Shown one piece after another: positions 1-6,418 of a DNA stretch of 22,500 nt. This stretch comes from Paracoccaceae bacterium (GTDB lineage: Bacteria; Pseudomonadota; Alphaproteobacteria; Rhodobacterales; Rhodobacteraceae): assembly GCA_012036325.1 (NCBI GenBank), contig JAAUPC010000002.1:1-22500 (forward strand), given 5' to 3'. The position numbers and the translations under genes were made by a program. Every line of letters begins with the position of its first letter. Position 1 is the first letter of the stretch. The notes below the pieces were generated by a model. That model saw only the letters and a list, made by a program, of their open reading frames with translations. It searched no databases and was not told the origin of the DNA.

Positions 1-66
1 GGCAGTCGGTGATTTCCGATTTGAGCTGCCGTTGCCGCCAGGTACAGTCCACCGCAACACATTCGT

Positions 67-140
67 ATGAGCCGAACCATTTTCGAAAAGATCGTTGCCC
101 GGGAGGTTCCCGCCGACATTGTCTATGAGGACGCCGACCT
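67..140 (+). pseudogene. 5' fragment of a HIT-family (histidine triad) protein gene
   Basis: The first 24 or so codons from the ATG at 67 read MSRTIFEKIVAREVPADIVY and then ED, the well-known N-terminus of HIT-family nucleotide hydrolases (HinT-like). The next residues should lead into a conserved stretch on asparagine-proline and promoter-proximal strands, and later to the H-x-H-x-H catalytic triad. None of this follows: after about position 135-150 the frame turns into unrelated sequence and no histidine triad appears. No convincing ribosome binding site precedes the ATG. I take this as a truncated remnant joined to foreign sequence, not a working gene. The family call rests on the N-terminal match only. 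Confidence 0.6.
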
Positions 141-225
141 CGTCGTTGGTCATGAACCTCACCCGCTGCGACAGATCGCGGTTGTCCGCCACCGCGCGGG
201 CGGTAGTGGCGTTGGGGCTGGCGTT
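130..225 (-). pseudogene. Possible HAMP-domain fragment (sensor kinase or chemoreceptor)
   Basis: Read on the minus strand, the frame through an ATG at 153 gives a short stretch containing ARAVADNRDLSQRV and then TNDEVGVLID. The pattern, a D-L-S-x-R-V strand followed by N-D-E-V-G-x-L, is that of a HAMP signalling linker, as found in membrane sensor kinases and chemoreceptors. HAMP would continue with an F-N-x-M-L helix, but here the match stops at the point where antisense HIT sequence begins. The piece has no start or stop of its own. It is low-confidence pattern recognition over about 30 residues and could be chance. Confidence 0.25.
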
Positions 226-560
226 GCTGGTATGGTGCTGGGAACCATCGCGGTCAATCGCTCGAGGCAGAACTGCGCCTCCTCGAGCCGACCCAGCATC
301 CGCGACAACATCGCGAGGTTCCGGAGTGCTTCGACGTCGTTGGAATGAACCAGGAGTCGAGAGCGCAAACGGTGATAGGCCACCAACGAGTCGTTTGCGA
401 ACCAAGGTGGCGGCGTGCCGAACTCGGGGCCGACGGAGACGCGCACTGCCAGACCGTCCGCCGTCTCCCCCTCTGCCTGGATGTGGGTGCCGGGGAAGGG
501 ATCGAGCCGGGTGAAGGTGAACAGCCGGTCGCCGTCTCGGCGGCTTACGCGGCGCCACTG
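159..560 (-). pseudogene. Unrecognised gene fragment with a TPR-like C-terminal helix pair
   Basis: A minus-strand frame is open from roughly 560 down to a stop at 159. Its coding-like part reads through GDRLFTFTRLDPFPGTHI, then VSVGPEFGTPPPWFANDSL, then helices containing NDVEALRNLAMLSRMLGRLEEA, which resembles a tetratricopeptide repeat. After about position 235 the frame becomes proline- and threonine-rich and loses coding character. The first ATG/GTG-type start is at 446, well inside the coding-like stretch, so the gene head is missing. The right boundary falls inside the small-terminase-like gene, which uses another frame. I do not recognise the family. It is probably a remnant in the mosaic left end. 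Confidence 0.3.
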
Positions 561-742
561 GCGCCACGGTCGCCCCTCACCTTCGACGGGTCGGTCGTTT
601 CTGCTCGGCGCAGATCGCTGGCCCCGGCATCAATGCTGCCATCCGCGAACAGAACCAACCGCTCGGCCGTCTTTGCCTTCTGGATCGCGCCCCGCGACAG
701 GCCGACATGCGCGGCGTACTGGCGCTCGCTCATACCCTGCAT
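545..742 (-). pseudogene. N-terminal part of a phage small-terminase-like HTH protein, probably truncated
   Basis: The product starts MQGMSERQYAAHVGLSRGAI and continues through LVLFADGSIDAGASDLRRAE to DPSKVR, ending at residue 65. The first 25 residues form a helix-turn-helix, and the A-S-D-x-R-R-A-x-T-x-P motif is typical of the N-terminus of small-terminase-like proteins in Rhodobacterales prophages, which are usually two to three times longer. The last residues (GDRGASGAA) do not continue the family and coincide with the start of unrelated sequence near 560, so the gene appears cut by a junction. It is transcribed leftward, divergent from the gene at 854. If the family call is right, the late genes of the phage would have begun here and are missing. 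Confidence 0.5.
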
Positions 743-773
743 TGGCGGCTCCGATTATCATTCAAGATCATGC

Positions 774-792
774 GCTTATCTCGTTGATAAGC
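774..792. promoter_or_regulatory. Inverted repeat GCTTATC-5-GATAAGC in a divergent intergenic region
   Basis: A perfect 7-bp inverted repeat (774-780 and 786-792) with a 5-nt loop TCGTT lies between the leftward HTH fragment (start 742) and the rightward gene at 854. Further TTATC/GATAA half-sites occur at about 754-760. Its position suggests an operator for one or both divergent genes. There is no T-tract on either side, so a terminator is unlikely. Function is inferred from position only. Confidence 0.35.
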
Positions 793-853
793 ATCCCGGA
801 CAGAGCGAACATCCTTTCAGCTGGACGATGCAACTCACTTGGGAGCCACCAAA

Positions 854-1078
854 ATGACCCGCCGCGCACAGGACAACACCAAAGCCCTCGACGCCTTCCT
901 CGCCGCCAAGATCGAGATCGACGCGATGCTGGAACGCCTCGCCACCCTCAGCGCCGACCACTTCGAGACCAGCCCCGACGAAATCCATTGGGGGCACGTC
1001 GGCACCCTGAACCACTACCGCGCAAATCTGCGCGAGATCACCGACAGCGCCTTCAAGGAAGGCGAACACGCCATCTGA
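854..1078 (+). CDS. Conserved hypothetical protein, 74 aa
   Basis: A small, highly charged, probably all-helical cytoplasmic protein starting MTRRAQDNTKALDAFLAAKI. It carries a conserved-looking D-E-I-H-W-G-H-V-G-T-L-N-H-Y block (residues about 43-56), which I have seen in small proteins of Rhodobacterales prophages. No enzymatic motif is visible and no function is known to me. I chose the ATG at 854 over the in-frame ATG at 839 because the conserved part begins there and GGGAG at 841-845 gives a ribosome binding site; the alternative adds five residues. Third codon positions are strongly G/C, as in a real gene. It leads the rightward set with the DUF3489 gene. Confidence 0.7.
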   Translation: MTRRAQDNTKALDAFLAAKIEIDAMLERLATLSADHFETSPDEIHWGHVGTLNHYRANLREITDSAFKEGEHAI

Positions 1079-1100
1079 CCACCCGCGACGCCAGAACCCC

Positions 1101-1122
1101 GCCGCGCGCCCAGCGCGGCTTT
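1101..1122 (+). terminator. Possible rho-independent terminator after the 74-aa gene
   Basis: A perfect 7-bp stem GCCGCGC/GCGCGGC (1101-1107 and 1113-1119) with the loop GCCCA is followed by only TTTGGGT. It lies 23 nt past the stop of the gene ending at 1078 and before the DUF3489 start. The U-tract is short, so this may be only an attenuating hairpin. Confidence 0.4.
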
Positions 1123-1173
1123 GGGTCGTAGAAGGGTTGCGAAGGTCGCGGCCCCGAGAACGGAGACGACCCC

Positions 1174-1686
1174 ATGCCTCAGATCCAGCTGACTGATACC
1201 CAAACCGTCATCCTTTCGGCGGCCTGCGCGCGCGACGATGGCGCAGTCTTTCCCGTCACCGCCAAACTGAAGGGCGGCGCCGTCGGCAATGTCTGCAAGA
1301 GCCTCCTAAAGCTCGGGCTGATCGAGGAAATCCCCGCCAGCGACCTCAACACCGTCTGGCGGCACGACGAGGAGCGCGGCCCGATCACCCTTCGCGCGAC
1401 GCCGCTGGCACAGAACACGCTCGGGATCACAGAGCCCGAGGCCACCACAACACCAGCCGAAGTCGCCACCGCACCGGTCCAGCGCCGGAAAGGCACCAAG
1501 CAGGAAGCCCTGATCGAAATGTTGCGCGCGCCGGGCGGCGCCACCATCGAGGAGATCGCCACCGCGCTCGAGTGGGCGGCCCACACGGTCCGAGGGGCAA
1601 TGGCGGGCCCCCTGAAGAAGAAGCTCGGGCTCGAGGTGACCTCTGAGAAGGTCGAAGCACGCGGTCGGGTCTACACCCTGAAGTAG
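1174..1686 (+). CDS. DUF3489 domain-containing protein, 170 aa
   Basis: The N-terminal half (residues 1-60) resembles a winged helix and begins with MPQIQLTDTQTVILSAACAR. A linker rich in alanine, threonine and proline (about 85-100) leads to the C-terminal DUF3489 domain (about 101-170). That domain has KGTKQEALIEMLRAPGGATI, then ATALEWAAHTVRGAM, and ends with GRVYTL. It looks like a second winged-helix fold, so DNA binding is likely, though the family has no established role that I can name. GGAG at 1162-1165 precedes the ATG. Proteins of this type are common in alphaproteobacterial prophages. Its length agrees with the family. A regulatory role in the element is inference. Confidence 0.85.
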   Translation: MPQIQLTDTQTVILSAACARDDGAVFPVTAKLKGGAVGNVCKSLLKLGLIEEIPASDLNTVWRHDEERGPITLRATPLAQNTLGITEPEATTTPAEVATAPVQRRKGTKQEALIEMLRAPGGATIEEIATALEWAAHTVRGAMAGPLKKKLGLEVTSEKVEARGRVYTLK

Positions 1687-1699
1687 GTACCGCAACCCT

Positions 1700-1750
1700 C
1701 GACGCGCATCGAAAAAGGCGCTATATTCGCACCTAATTCGATGCGCGTCG
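1700..1750. promoter_or_regulatory. Toxin-antitoxin promoter inside a 14-bp inverted repeat
   Basis: CGACGCGCATCGAA (1700-1713) and TTCGATGCGCGTCG (1737-1750) are perfect inverted repeats separated by 23 nt. The spacer holds TATATT (1722-1727), a good -10 box, and TCGACG (1699-1704) overlaps the left arm 17 nt upstream as a weak -35 box. Transcription would start near 1734, just ahead of GGAGG (1751-1755) and the antitoxin ATG at 1762. Phd/YefM antitoxins repress their own operon by binding such palindromes as dimers, so this is very likely the autoregulatory operator. Confidence 0.7.
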
Positions 1751-1761
1751 GGAGGCCAGCC

Positions 1762-2037
1762 ATGAACATCACCAAGGACATCAGCCCGCTGACCGAGTTC
1801 AAGCGGGATTCGGCGCGTCTGATCGCGCAGATCAAGGAGACAGGTCGGCCGCAGATCCTGACCGTGAACGGCAAGCCTTCCGTCGTCGTGATGGATGCCG
1901 CCGCGTGGCAAGAAATGCAGGACCAGCTCGACTATGCCGAAACCGTCGCGGGGATCCGCAAGGGTCTGACGCAGGCCCGTGCGGGTGAAGGCACCGATGC
2001 GGGCACGTTCTTCGACGGCCTTGCCCAGACGAAATGA
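1762..2037 (+). CDS. Phd/YefM family type II antitoxin
   Basis: The 91-residue product begins MNITKDISPLTEFKRDSARL. It has the Phd/YefM N-terminal DNA-binding and dimerisation fold (about residues 1-60), with I-L-T-V-N-G-K-P-S-V-V-V-M as the typical central strand, followed by a charged helical tail (Q-D-Q-L-D-Y-A-E-T-V) that would wrap around the toxin. I prefer the ATG at 1762 to the upstream ATG at 1741 because GGAGG (1751-1755) sits at the correct distance and the family usually starts at this residue. The stop overlaps the toxin start (ATGA at 2034-2037), so the two are translationally coupled. Autoregulation through the inverted repeat at 1700-1750 is likely. The pair probably stabilises the element. 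Confidence 0.9.
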   Translation: MNITKDISPLTEFKRDSARLIAQIKETGRPQILTVNGKPSVVVMDAAAWQEMQDQLDYAETVAGIRKGLTQARAGEGTDAGTFFDGLAQTK

Positions 2038-2345
2038 CTTCCCCTCTCCCGGTGATCATCACGCCGAACGCGGCGGATGATCTGACAGCGTCATGGACTT
2101 ACCTGCGCGATCGCAACCCGAGGGCGGCGGATGAATGGCTGGCGGGCATCCGCGACACCATTCTCGCCCTTGGCACAATGCCTGAAGCTCATCCGATTGC
2201 CCCGGAGTCGCGTGAATTCGATTTGGCCGTCCGTCGCGCGCTCTATGGAAAGGCGACGCGATGGAGGATCTACTATGCCGTCATCGACGGTGCGGTGCGG
2301 GTTCTGCATGTCCGCCACGGCCGCCGGAGCGACTGGCAACCCTGA
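2034..2345 (+). CDS. ParE/RelE superfamily type II toxin
   Basis: A 103-residue basic protein of normal family length. The N-terminal part reads ITPNAADDLTASWTYLRDRN, the helical hairpin of the ParE/RelE fold. The C-terminal strands hold WRIYYAVIDGAVRVLHVRHG and R-R-S-D-W, the region that carries the activity of RelE/ParE toxins. RelE-type members cleave mRNA on the ribosome and ParE-type members poison gyrase; the sequence does not separate these reliably, though the W-R-I-Y-Y and H-V-R-H-G-R-R pattern is more usual for ParE. It overlaps the upstream antitoxin by four bases (ATGA), the expected antitoxin-first order. A hairpin terminator follows at 2369. Confidence 0.88.
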   Translation: MTSPLPVIITPNAADDLTASWTYLRDRNPRAADEWLAGIRDTILALGTMPEAHPIAPESREFDLAVRRALYGKATRWRIYYAVIDGAVRVLHVRHGRRSDWQP

Positions 2346-2368
2346 ATGCAATCGATTTAATGAAGCCA

Positions 2369-2392
2369 CTTCGCTCGGTGCGAAGATTTCTT
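2369..2392 (+). terminator. Rho-independent terminator of the toxin-antitoxin operon
   Basis: The stem CTTCGC/GCGAAG (2369-2374 and 2380-2385) with loop TCGGT is followed by ATTTCTT. It begins 23 nt past the toxin stop and sits between the converging toxin gene and the leftward gene ending at 2391. The stem is perfect but short. Confidence 0.6.
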
Positions 2393-2585
2393 ACTGCATC
2401 GATAGTAGATCGCGCGCGGCAGCCTGCAGGATGTCCTGCGCCATGCGGGGCTCACAAGTATAGATGCCGCCCGGTTCAGGTTCGCCGACATTGTCCTCGA
2501 ACCATTGCCGACCCTCGTCCGAGATCGGACGCAGGACGACGATGGACCCGTGGTTGTTGATCTCGATGTGTTGCCAGTCGGACAT
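2391..2585 (-). CDS. Small conserved hypothetical protein, 64 aa
   Basis: The product starts MSDWQHIEINNHGSIVVLRP and has a conserved-looking core, P-I-S-D-E-G-R-Q-W-F-E-D-N-V-G, followed by G-G-I-Y-T-C-E-P-R. Small proteins with this S-V-x-x-L-R-P-x-S-D-E-G-R-Q-W pattern recur in Rhodobacterales mobile elements. No function is known to me. It is acidic, has no membrane segment and is probably a small beta-rich cytoplasmic protein. It is the last gene of the leftward operon, 41 nt after the DUF7220 gene, and converges on the toxin gene. Confidence 0.7.
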   Translation of the reverse strand: MSDWQHIEINNHGSIVVLRPISDEGRQWFEDNVGEPEPGGIYTCEPRMAQDILQAAARDLLSMQ

Positions 2586-2626
2586 GCTCCAAAGCTAGCA
2601 TTCGTCGCCCGGCACCGCCAGCGGGG

Positions 2627-2842
2627 TCAGAGGCAACGCCATCGTTCGAACAACCGCCGCAAGGCGTAGCTGCGGCCGAGCGAGACGATTGTGAACACCG
2701 CGCCCATCTTCAGGTTCTGAGCCAGCGTCGTGTGCAGCCCGAAGACCGGGAAGATCAGGATCTGCGTTGCCACCGCGACGCCGTAGCCGACGATTACATT
2801 GGCGATCGACTCGACCAGCGACATGAGGCGCGACTGCTTCAT
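2627..2842 (-). CDS. DUF7220 family small membrane protein, 71 aa
   Basis: The sequence begins MKQSRLMSLVESIANVIVGY. Two hydrophobic segments are visible: about residues 9-33 (containing V-A-V-A-T-Q-I-L-I-F-P-V-F-G-L) and about 45-58 (M-G-A-V-F-T-I-V-S-L), followed by a basic tail, S-Y-A-L-R-R-L-F-E-R. This is the pattern of DUF7220, a small prophage-associated family of unknown role that probably sits in the inner membrane. Its ATG overlaps the stop of the cytosine methyltransferase gene (ATGA, 2842-2839), so it is translationally coupled to it. That overlap is also the evidence that the methyltransferase really ends at 2839. Confidence 0.75.
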   Translation of the reverse strand: MKQSRLMSLVESIANVIVGYGVAVATQILIFPVFGLHTTLAQNLKMGAVFTIVSLGRSYALRRLFERWRCL

Positions 2843-4033
2843 GCCGCCACCTCATCCATCGGCCAGCAATTCAGCCGCGAGAGTTCGCAGCGCATGCGCC
2901 GCAACCAAGGGGACCACGCCGTTGCCACAGAGGCGAAGCCGGTCCACCCGGTGGGCCAGCCCATCAGCGCCTCGACGAACAGCGGGTTCAAGGTCCGGCG
3001 CGCATCGGAGGTATCGCTCCCAGCCATCGACGACACCAGGACCTGGCGGTCAAGCAGGCCGTTCACCGGCGTGTTCGCCAGTGTCGTCGCGCCATCCTTG
3101 TGGTCGCGCGCTGTCGGCGTCATCCACATCCCCGCCGCATGGGTCAGATCGGCCGACCGCCGGTTGCCCGCGCTCGGCTTGCAGCCGTCGTTCGCCATCG
3201 GCGTCGGCCAGTCCCGCGCCATCCGGTCCAGACCCTTTTCGTCCTTCCGCTCGCCACCCCGGCTGCGGAAATTGTCGGTCTGCGGCGTCGGCCAGAGCGC
3301 GGCCGTTGTCGCGAGGTTCATCCCATGCTGGCCCGCTTCCTGCGACGGCGTCGGTTTCGTCTGCCGGTTCTCGTTGGCGCTGGCCCTCGGCGTCGGCCAG
3401 AGGCGCAGCAATTCCGTCCGGTTCCCGCCACTCGACCGGGTGCAGGAGCAGGCGCGCGGGGTCGGCCAGTTCGTCTCCCTCGCGGATGGCGAGGATGAAC
3501 AGCCGCTCGCGCTTGTGGGGCGCGCCGACTTCCGCCGCCGTGAAGAGGCCTGCCGCAAGGCGGTAGCCCATGCCGACCAGTCCTCCGGCGACTTCGGGGA
3601 AGCCGAGGCGGAGATGATGGGCGACATTCTCGAGGAACACGAAGGGCGGCTCGACTTCGTCGATGATGCGGGCGACATGCGGCCAGAGATGGCGTGGGTC
3701 GTCGGCGCCCCGGCGTTTGCCCGCGACGGAGAACGGCTGGCACGGATAGCCTGCAGTGACGATGTCCACCGCGCCGCGCCAAGGGCGGCCGTCGAAGGTT
3801 CCAACGTCGTCCCAGACAACAGCCTGATCCAAGGACGCGTCTTCCATCCGCGCCACGAGAGTGGCTGCGGCGAAGGTTTCCCGTTCGACATGGCCCACAG
3901 CACGATATCCGGGGATGGCGATGGCAAGCCCGAGATCGAGCCCGCCCGCACCGGAGCAGAGGGACAGGCCGAAGAGGCATGCGTCTCCGGTTCCGGAACC
4001 GCATCCGGAGGAAGGTAGAGCCAGGTCATGCAT
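2839..4033 (-). CDS. DNA (cytosine-5) methyltransferase, reading frame broken near 3415
   Basis: This Dcm-type enzyme methylates cytosine at C5 using S-adenosylmethionine. The N-terminal part, in the frame of the ATG at 4033, has motif I (LSLCSGAGGLDLGLA), motif IV with the catalytic cysteine (GYPCQPFS), the ENV motif (FLENVAHH) and the RERLF motif. From about 3415 leftward, good codon usage passes to another frame, which contains repeated W-P-T-P blocks and the family's C-terminal LNPLFVEALMGWPTGWT, the equivalent of motif IX, ending at 2839. One base appears to be extra, or two missing; repaired length is about 397 residues. The stop overlaps the DUF7220 start (ATGA), so the C-terminal frame is genuine. 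The ATG at 4033 is one base past the upstream methyltransferase stop; an in-frame ATG at 4078 is an alternative. No cognate restriction enzyme is nearby, which fits protection of phage DNA. Confidence 0.8.
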
Positions 4034-4034
4034 G

Positions 4035-5375
4035 TCACGCGGCGGCTTCGGGTTGGGTTTCAGGCGCGGCCGGGGCATCCCCCAGCCGCTCGGTCCTCAC
4101 CTGCGCGAAGGTCCGGCCGTCACCGTTGAGAATTGCCTCGAACCCAGTGTCGGCCTGCCAACGCTCCACGGCGACATCGACGTAGGCCGGGCTGATTTCC
4201 ATCGCGAAGACGCGGCGACCGTTGGCTTCACCCGCCATGATCTGCGACCCGGACCCCGAGAACGGCTCGTAACAGAGGCCACCCCGCGCCACATGCTGGC
4301 TGATCGGGATCCCGAAGGCGTCGAGCGGTTTCGGCGTCGGGTGGTCCGGCCGGTCGTCCTTGGCGAAGGACGGCATCTCCCAAGTCGAGGGCAGCGTCTG
4401 CTCGGCGACCTTCGGCGGGCGGTTCGGGCGGCGCCAGCCCATGAAGCAGGGCTCGTGCTTCCAGAGGTAGTGCGATCGGGTCAGAACCCCGCGGTCCTTC
4501 ACCCAGATGATCTGTTGGTGCACGAAGGCACCGGCCTTTTCCCAGCAGGCTTCCAGCATCGCCTGGCGACGCGAGGCGTGCCAGCAATACCAGGCGGCAT
4601 TCTCGGCGATGGCTTCCGCGACGGCGGCCGCGATGAAGCCGTCGTAGAGCTCGGCCCCCTGCGAACTGTCATCCCACGTCGTGCCGTAGGACGCCGACCA
4701 GTCCTTGTTGCGGGTCGGATGGTTCGAACCGTCATAGTCGACGAGATACGGCGGATCGGTCGCGAACAGGATCGCCCGTTCGCCATTCATCAGGCGGCGC
4801 ACATCGGCAGCGCTGGTGCTGTCGCCGCAGAGCAGCCGGTGGTCGCCGAGGATCCACAGATCGCCGGTGCGCGAGGCCGGATTGCGCGGCGGTTCAGGGA
4901 TGGTCACCGGCGGCACAGAGCCCCCGGCGCCACCTTCTTCACCGTCCCCCTCCGGCACGAACGCCAGCAGCTTGTCCAACTCGCCGTCGGAGAAGCCGAC
5001 CAGCGACAGGTCGAAATCCTCGGCCAGCAGGTCGTTCAGTTCTGCCGACAAAAGCGCCTCGTCCCACGTGCCGAGTTCGGTCAGCTTGTTGTCCGCGATC
5101 CGATACGCCCGGCGCTGCGCCTCGGTCAGGTGGCCCAGCACGATCACTGGCGCTTCGGTCAACCCCAACTGCGTGGCTGCAAGCACCCGGCCGTGGCCAG
5201 CGATCAGTTCGCCATCCTCGGCCACGAGGCATGGGACGGTCCAGCCGAACTCGGCCATGCTAGCCGCGATCTTGGCGACCTGATCCGCGCCATGCGCCTT
5301 CGCATTGCGGGCGTAGGGCTGGAGTTTCGCCAGCGGCCACATCGCGATCCGATCCGGGGCAAAGCTCAGCGTCAT
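4035..5375 (-). CDS. ParB-domain N6-adenine/N4-cytosine DNA methyltransferase
   Basis: A 446-residue two-domain modification enzyme. Residues about 15-75 form a ParB/sulfiredoxin-like domain (PLAKLQPYARNAKAH, and ELIAGHGRVLAA with the G-H-G-R motif). After a glycine-rich linker comes a beta-class amino-methyltransferase: the catalytic D-P-P-Y at residues 207-210 precedes the SAM-binding F-S-G-S-G at about 372-376. Such enzymes methylate exocyclic amino groups of adenine or cytosine in duplex DNA. I chose the ATG at 5375, which has GAGGAA upstream and begins the ParB domain; an in-frame start at 5483 would add 36 low-complexity residues. The next gene begins one base after the stop. A solitary prophage methyltransferase usually shields phage DNA from host restriction. 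Specificity cannot be told from sequence. Confidence 0.92.
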   Translation of the reverse strand: MTLSFAPDRIAMWPLAKLQPYARNAKAHGADQVAKIAASMAEFGWTVPCLVAEDGELIAGHGRVLAATQLGLTEAPVIVLGHLTEAQRRAYRIADNKLTELGTWDEALLSAELNDLLAEDFDLSLVGFSDGELDKLLAFVPEGDGEEGGAGGSVPPVTIPEPPRNPASRTGDLWILGDHRLLCGDSTSAADVRRLMNGERAILFATDPPYLVDYDGSNHPTRNKDWSASYGTTWDDSSQGAELYDGFIAAAVAEAIAENAAWYCWHASRRQAMLEACWEKAGAFVHQQIIWVKDRGVLTRSHYLWKHEPCFMGWRRPNRPPKVAEQTLPSTWEMPSFAKDDRPDHPTPKPLDAFGIPISQHVARGGLCYEPFSGSGSQIMAGEANGRRVFAMEISPAYVDVAVERWQADTGFEAILNGDGRTFAQVRTERLGDAPAAPETQPEAAA

Positions 5376-5787
5376 CGGGGGGGCATTCCTCGGATCAAGG
5401 TGGATACCCCCGGCTTTCGGACTCCGGGGTCCAGACTGGACTCCAAGCGGGGTCCAGCGGCCACCAGGGGTGTCCAGCATCAAGGGTTTGAATTTGCAGT
5501 GTTTCAGGCGGGTCTAGTCGGCGCTGGCTTCCGGGTGGATTCCCAAAAATCCGGCCCTGTCGCTAGCGATGTGCCGCACTTCGCCCGCCAGCATACGAAT
5601 ATCGCCCGGAAGGAACCGCCAACTCGCCGGTGCTGGACCCCGAACGGACTCTCGCTGGATACCGGAAGCCAGTGGCCCCCTGCCCCGCGCGCTCCTCTCC
5701 CGAGCATATCAACTTTCTAGCCCGGGAGAGGGCGTTCTGTCCCTTCGAAAACTGTCCGGCGGACAATTTTCTATCTGGAACGAAGGG
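5376..5787. other. Intergenic region with palindromes and no convincing gene
   Basis: This gap in the leftward operon separates the DUF6362 and ParB-methyltransferase genes. It holds a 13-bp palindrome TGTCCG-G-CGGACA (5753-5765), an 8-bp inverted repeat CTCTCCCG/CGGGAGAG with a 20-nt loop (5695-5702 and 5723-5730), a second 13-bp palindrome GTCCAG-A-CTGGAC (5429-5441), and several GGGGTCCAG/CTGGACCCC copies (5427, 5450, 5632). A 67-codon minus-strand frame with a TTG start (5563-5766) exists, but its third positions are not G/C-biased as in the neighbours. I read the region as regulatory, perhaps an internal promoter for the methyltransferases. Confidence 0.5.
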
Positions 5788-6215
5788 TTACGCGCCACCG
5801 GCCAGTTCGATCACGCGCTGCTTCGACAGGTTGCGGTTGAACCGCCGCTTGTTGAGAGTGAGGGCGATCACCGCGAGGCCAAATTGCCAGTGCTGATGCG
5901 CGGCCGACCGGTGCAGCCCCGCAGACCAGCAGATCTCCTTCCACCGCTCCCCATGGGCTTTCATCCAGACGATGCGGCCGTCCACCGGCTCGAGGCATGC
6001 AGTCCAGTTCAGCGTTTCTTCCATACGGCTGATCGCCTGCGGCGAGGGAAGCACGCGCATCGGTTTGGGTTCCTGCCCGACCTTGTCGCCAAAGCTGTGC
6101 AGGACCGCAGGCCAGGTGCTAAAGTAACCCTGCCTGCGAGGCTCGGGCAGACGCTTCAGGACGAAGGCGGCTTCGGCCAGGCGTTCCTCGACAGCGCTGG
6201 GGTCCAGACAGTCAT
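5788..6215 (-). CDS. DUF6362 family protein, frame broken near its start
   Basis: The family profile is clear once two frames are joined. The ATG at 6215 gives M-T-V-W-T-P; a second frame then continues with VEERLAEAAFVLKRLPEPRR, QGYFSTWPAVLHS, and RIVWMKAHGERWKEICWSAG. The last is a helix-turn-helix-like block with the W-M-x-A-x-G-x-x-W-x-x-I pattern of DUF6362. Adding one C to the CCCC run at about 6199-6202 joins the frames into 142 residues. The ATG at 6215 overlaps the upstream stop (ATGA, 6215-6212), which supports that start. The family resembles small-terminase or DNA-binding phage proteins, but its role is not established. If the break is real, only an internally started protein from 6060 (90 residues) could be made. 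Confidence 0.72.
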
Positions 6216-6418
6216 CGCTGCACCTCCCGCCCGGTCGCAGCCGGGCCGTACAGCTTCTCGCCCAACTGGCGCACCAGTTCCCGCTCGGGCCAGGTCAAGC
6301 GGTGATCGTCGAGGGCGACGGCCAGAACGCGCTGTTCGTGCCAGCCATCGCGTTTGACCTCATCGGGGTTCCGACGGCGGCCGCCATAGCCTTTCGGCGC
6401 AAAACGCATCCCGGTCAT
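6212..6418 (-). CDS. Small conserved hypothetical phage protein, 68 aa
   Basis: A basic protein starting MTGMRFAPKGYGGRRRNPDE, with a second conserved block V-A-L-D-D-H-R-L-T-W-P-E-R-E-L-V-R-Q-L-G at about residues 34-53. The glycine- and arginine-rich head suggests nucleic-acid contact and the second block a single amphipathic helix. Similar short proteins accompany RuvC-like resolvases in Rhodobacterales prophages. Both its ends overlap neighbours by four bases (ATGA at 6418 with the resolvase stop and at 6215 with the DUF6362 start), so it is embedded in a coupled operon. No function is known to me. Confidence 0.72.
   Translation of the reverse strand: MTGMRFAPKGYGGRRRNPDEVKRDGWHEQRVLAVALDDHRLTWPERELVRQLGEKLYGPAATGREVQR

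Noticed and set aside
1101..1122. Hairpin as a strong terminator
   Set aside because: Only three T residues follow the stem, so it is listed with low confidence and not treated as a firm operon boundary.
2732..4018. 428-codon plus-strand ORF
   Set aside because: Antisense of the cytosine methyltransferase and DUF7220 genes.
3861..5720. 619-codon plus-strand ORF
   Set aside because: It is antisense to the two methyltransferases, has no recognisable domain and arises from high-GC codon bias.
5563..5766. 67-codon minus-strand ORF with a TTG start
   Set aside because: Codon bias differs from the operon, it spans palindromes, and I do not recognise the product; kept only as part of the intergenic description.
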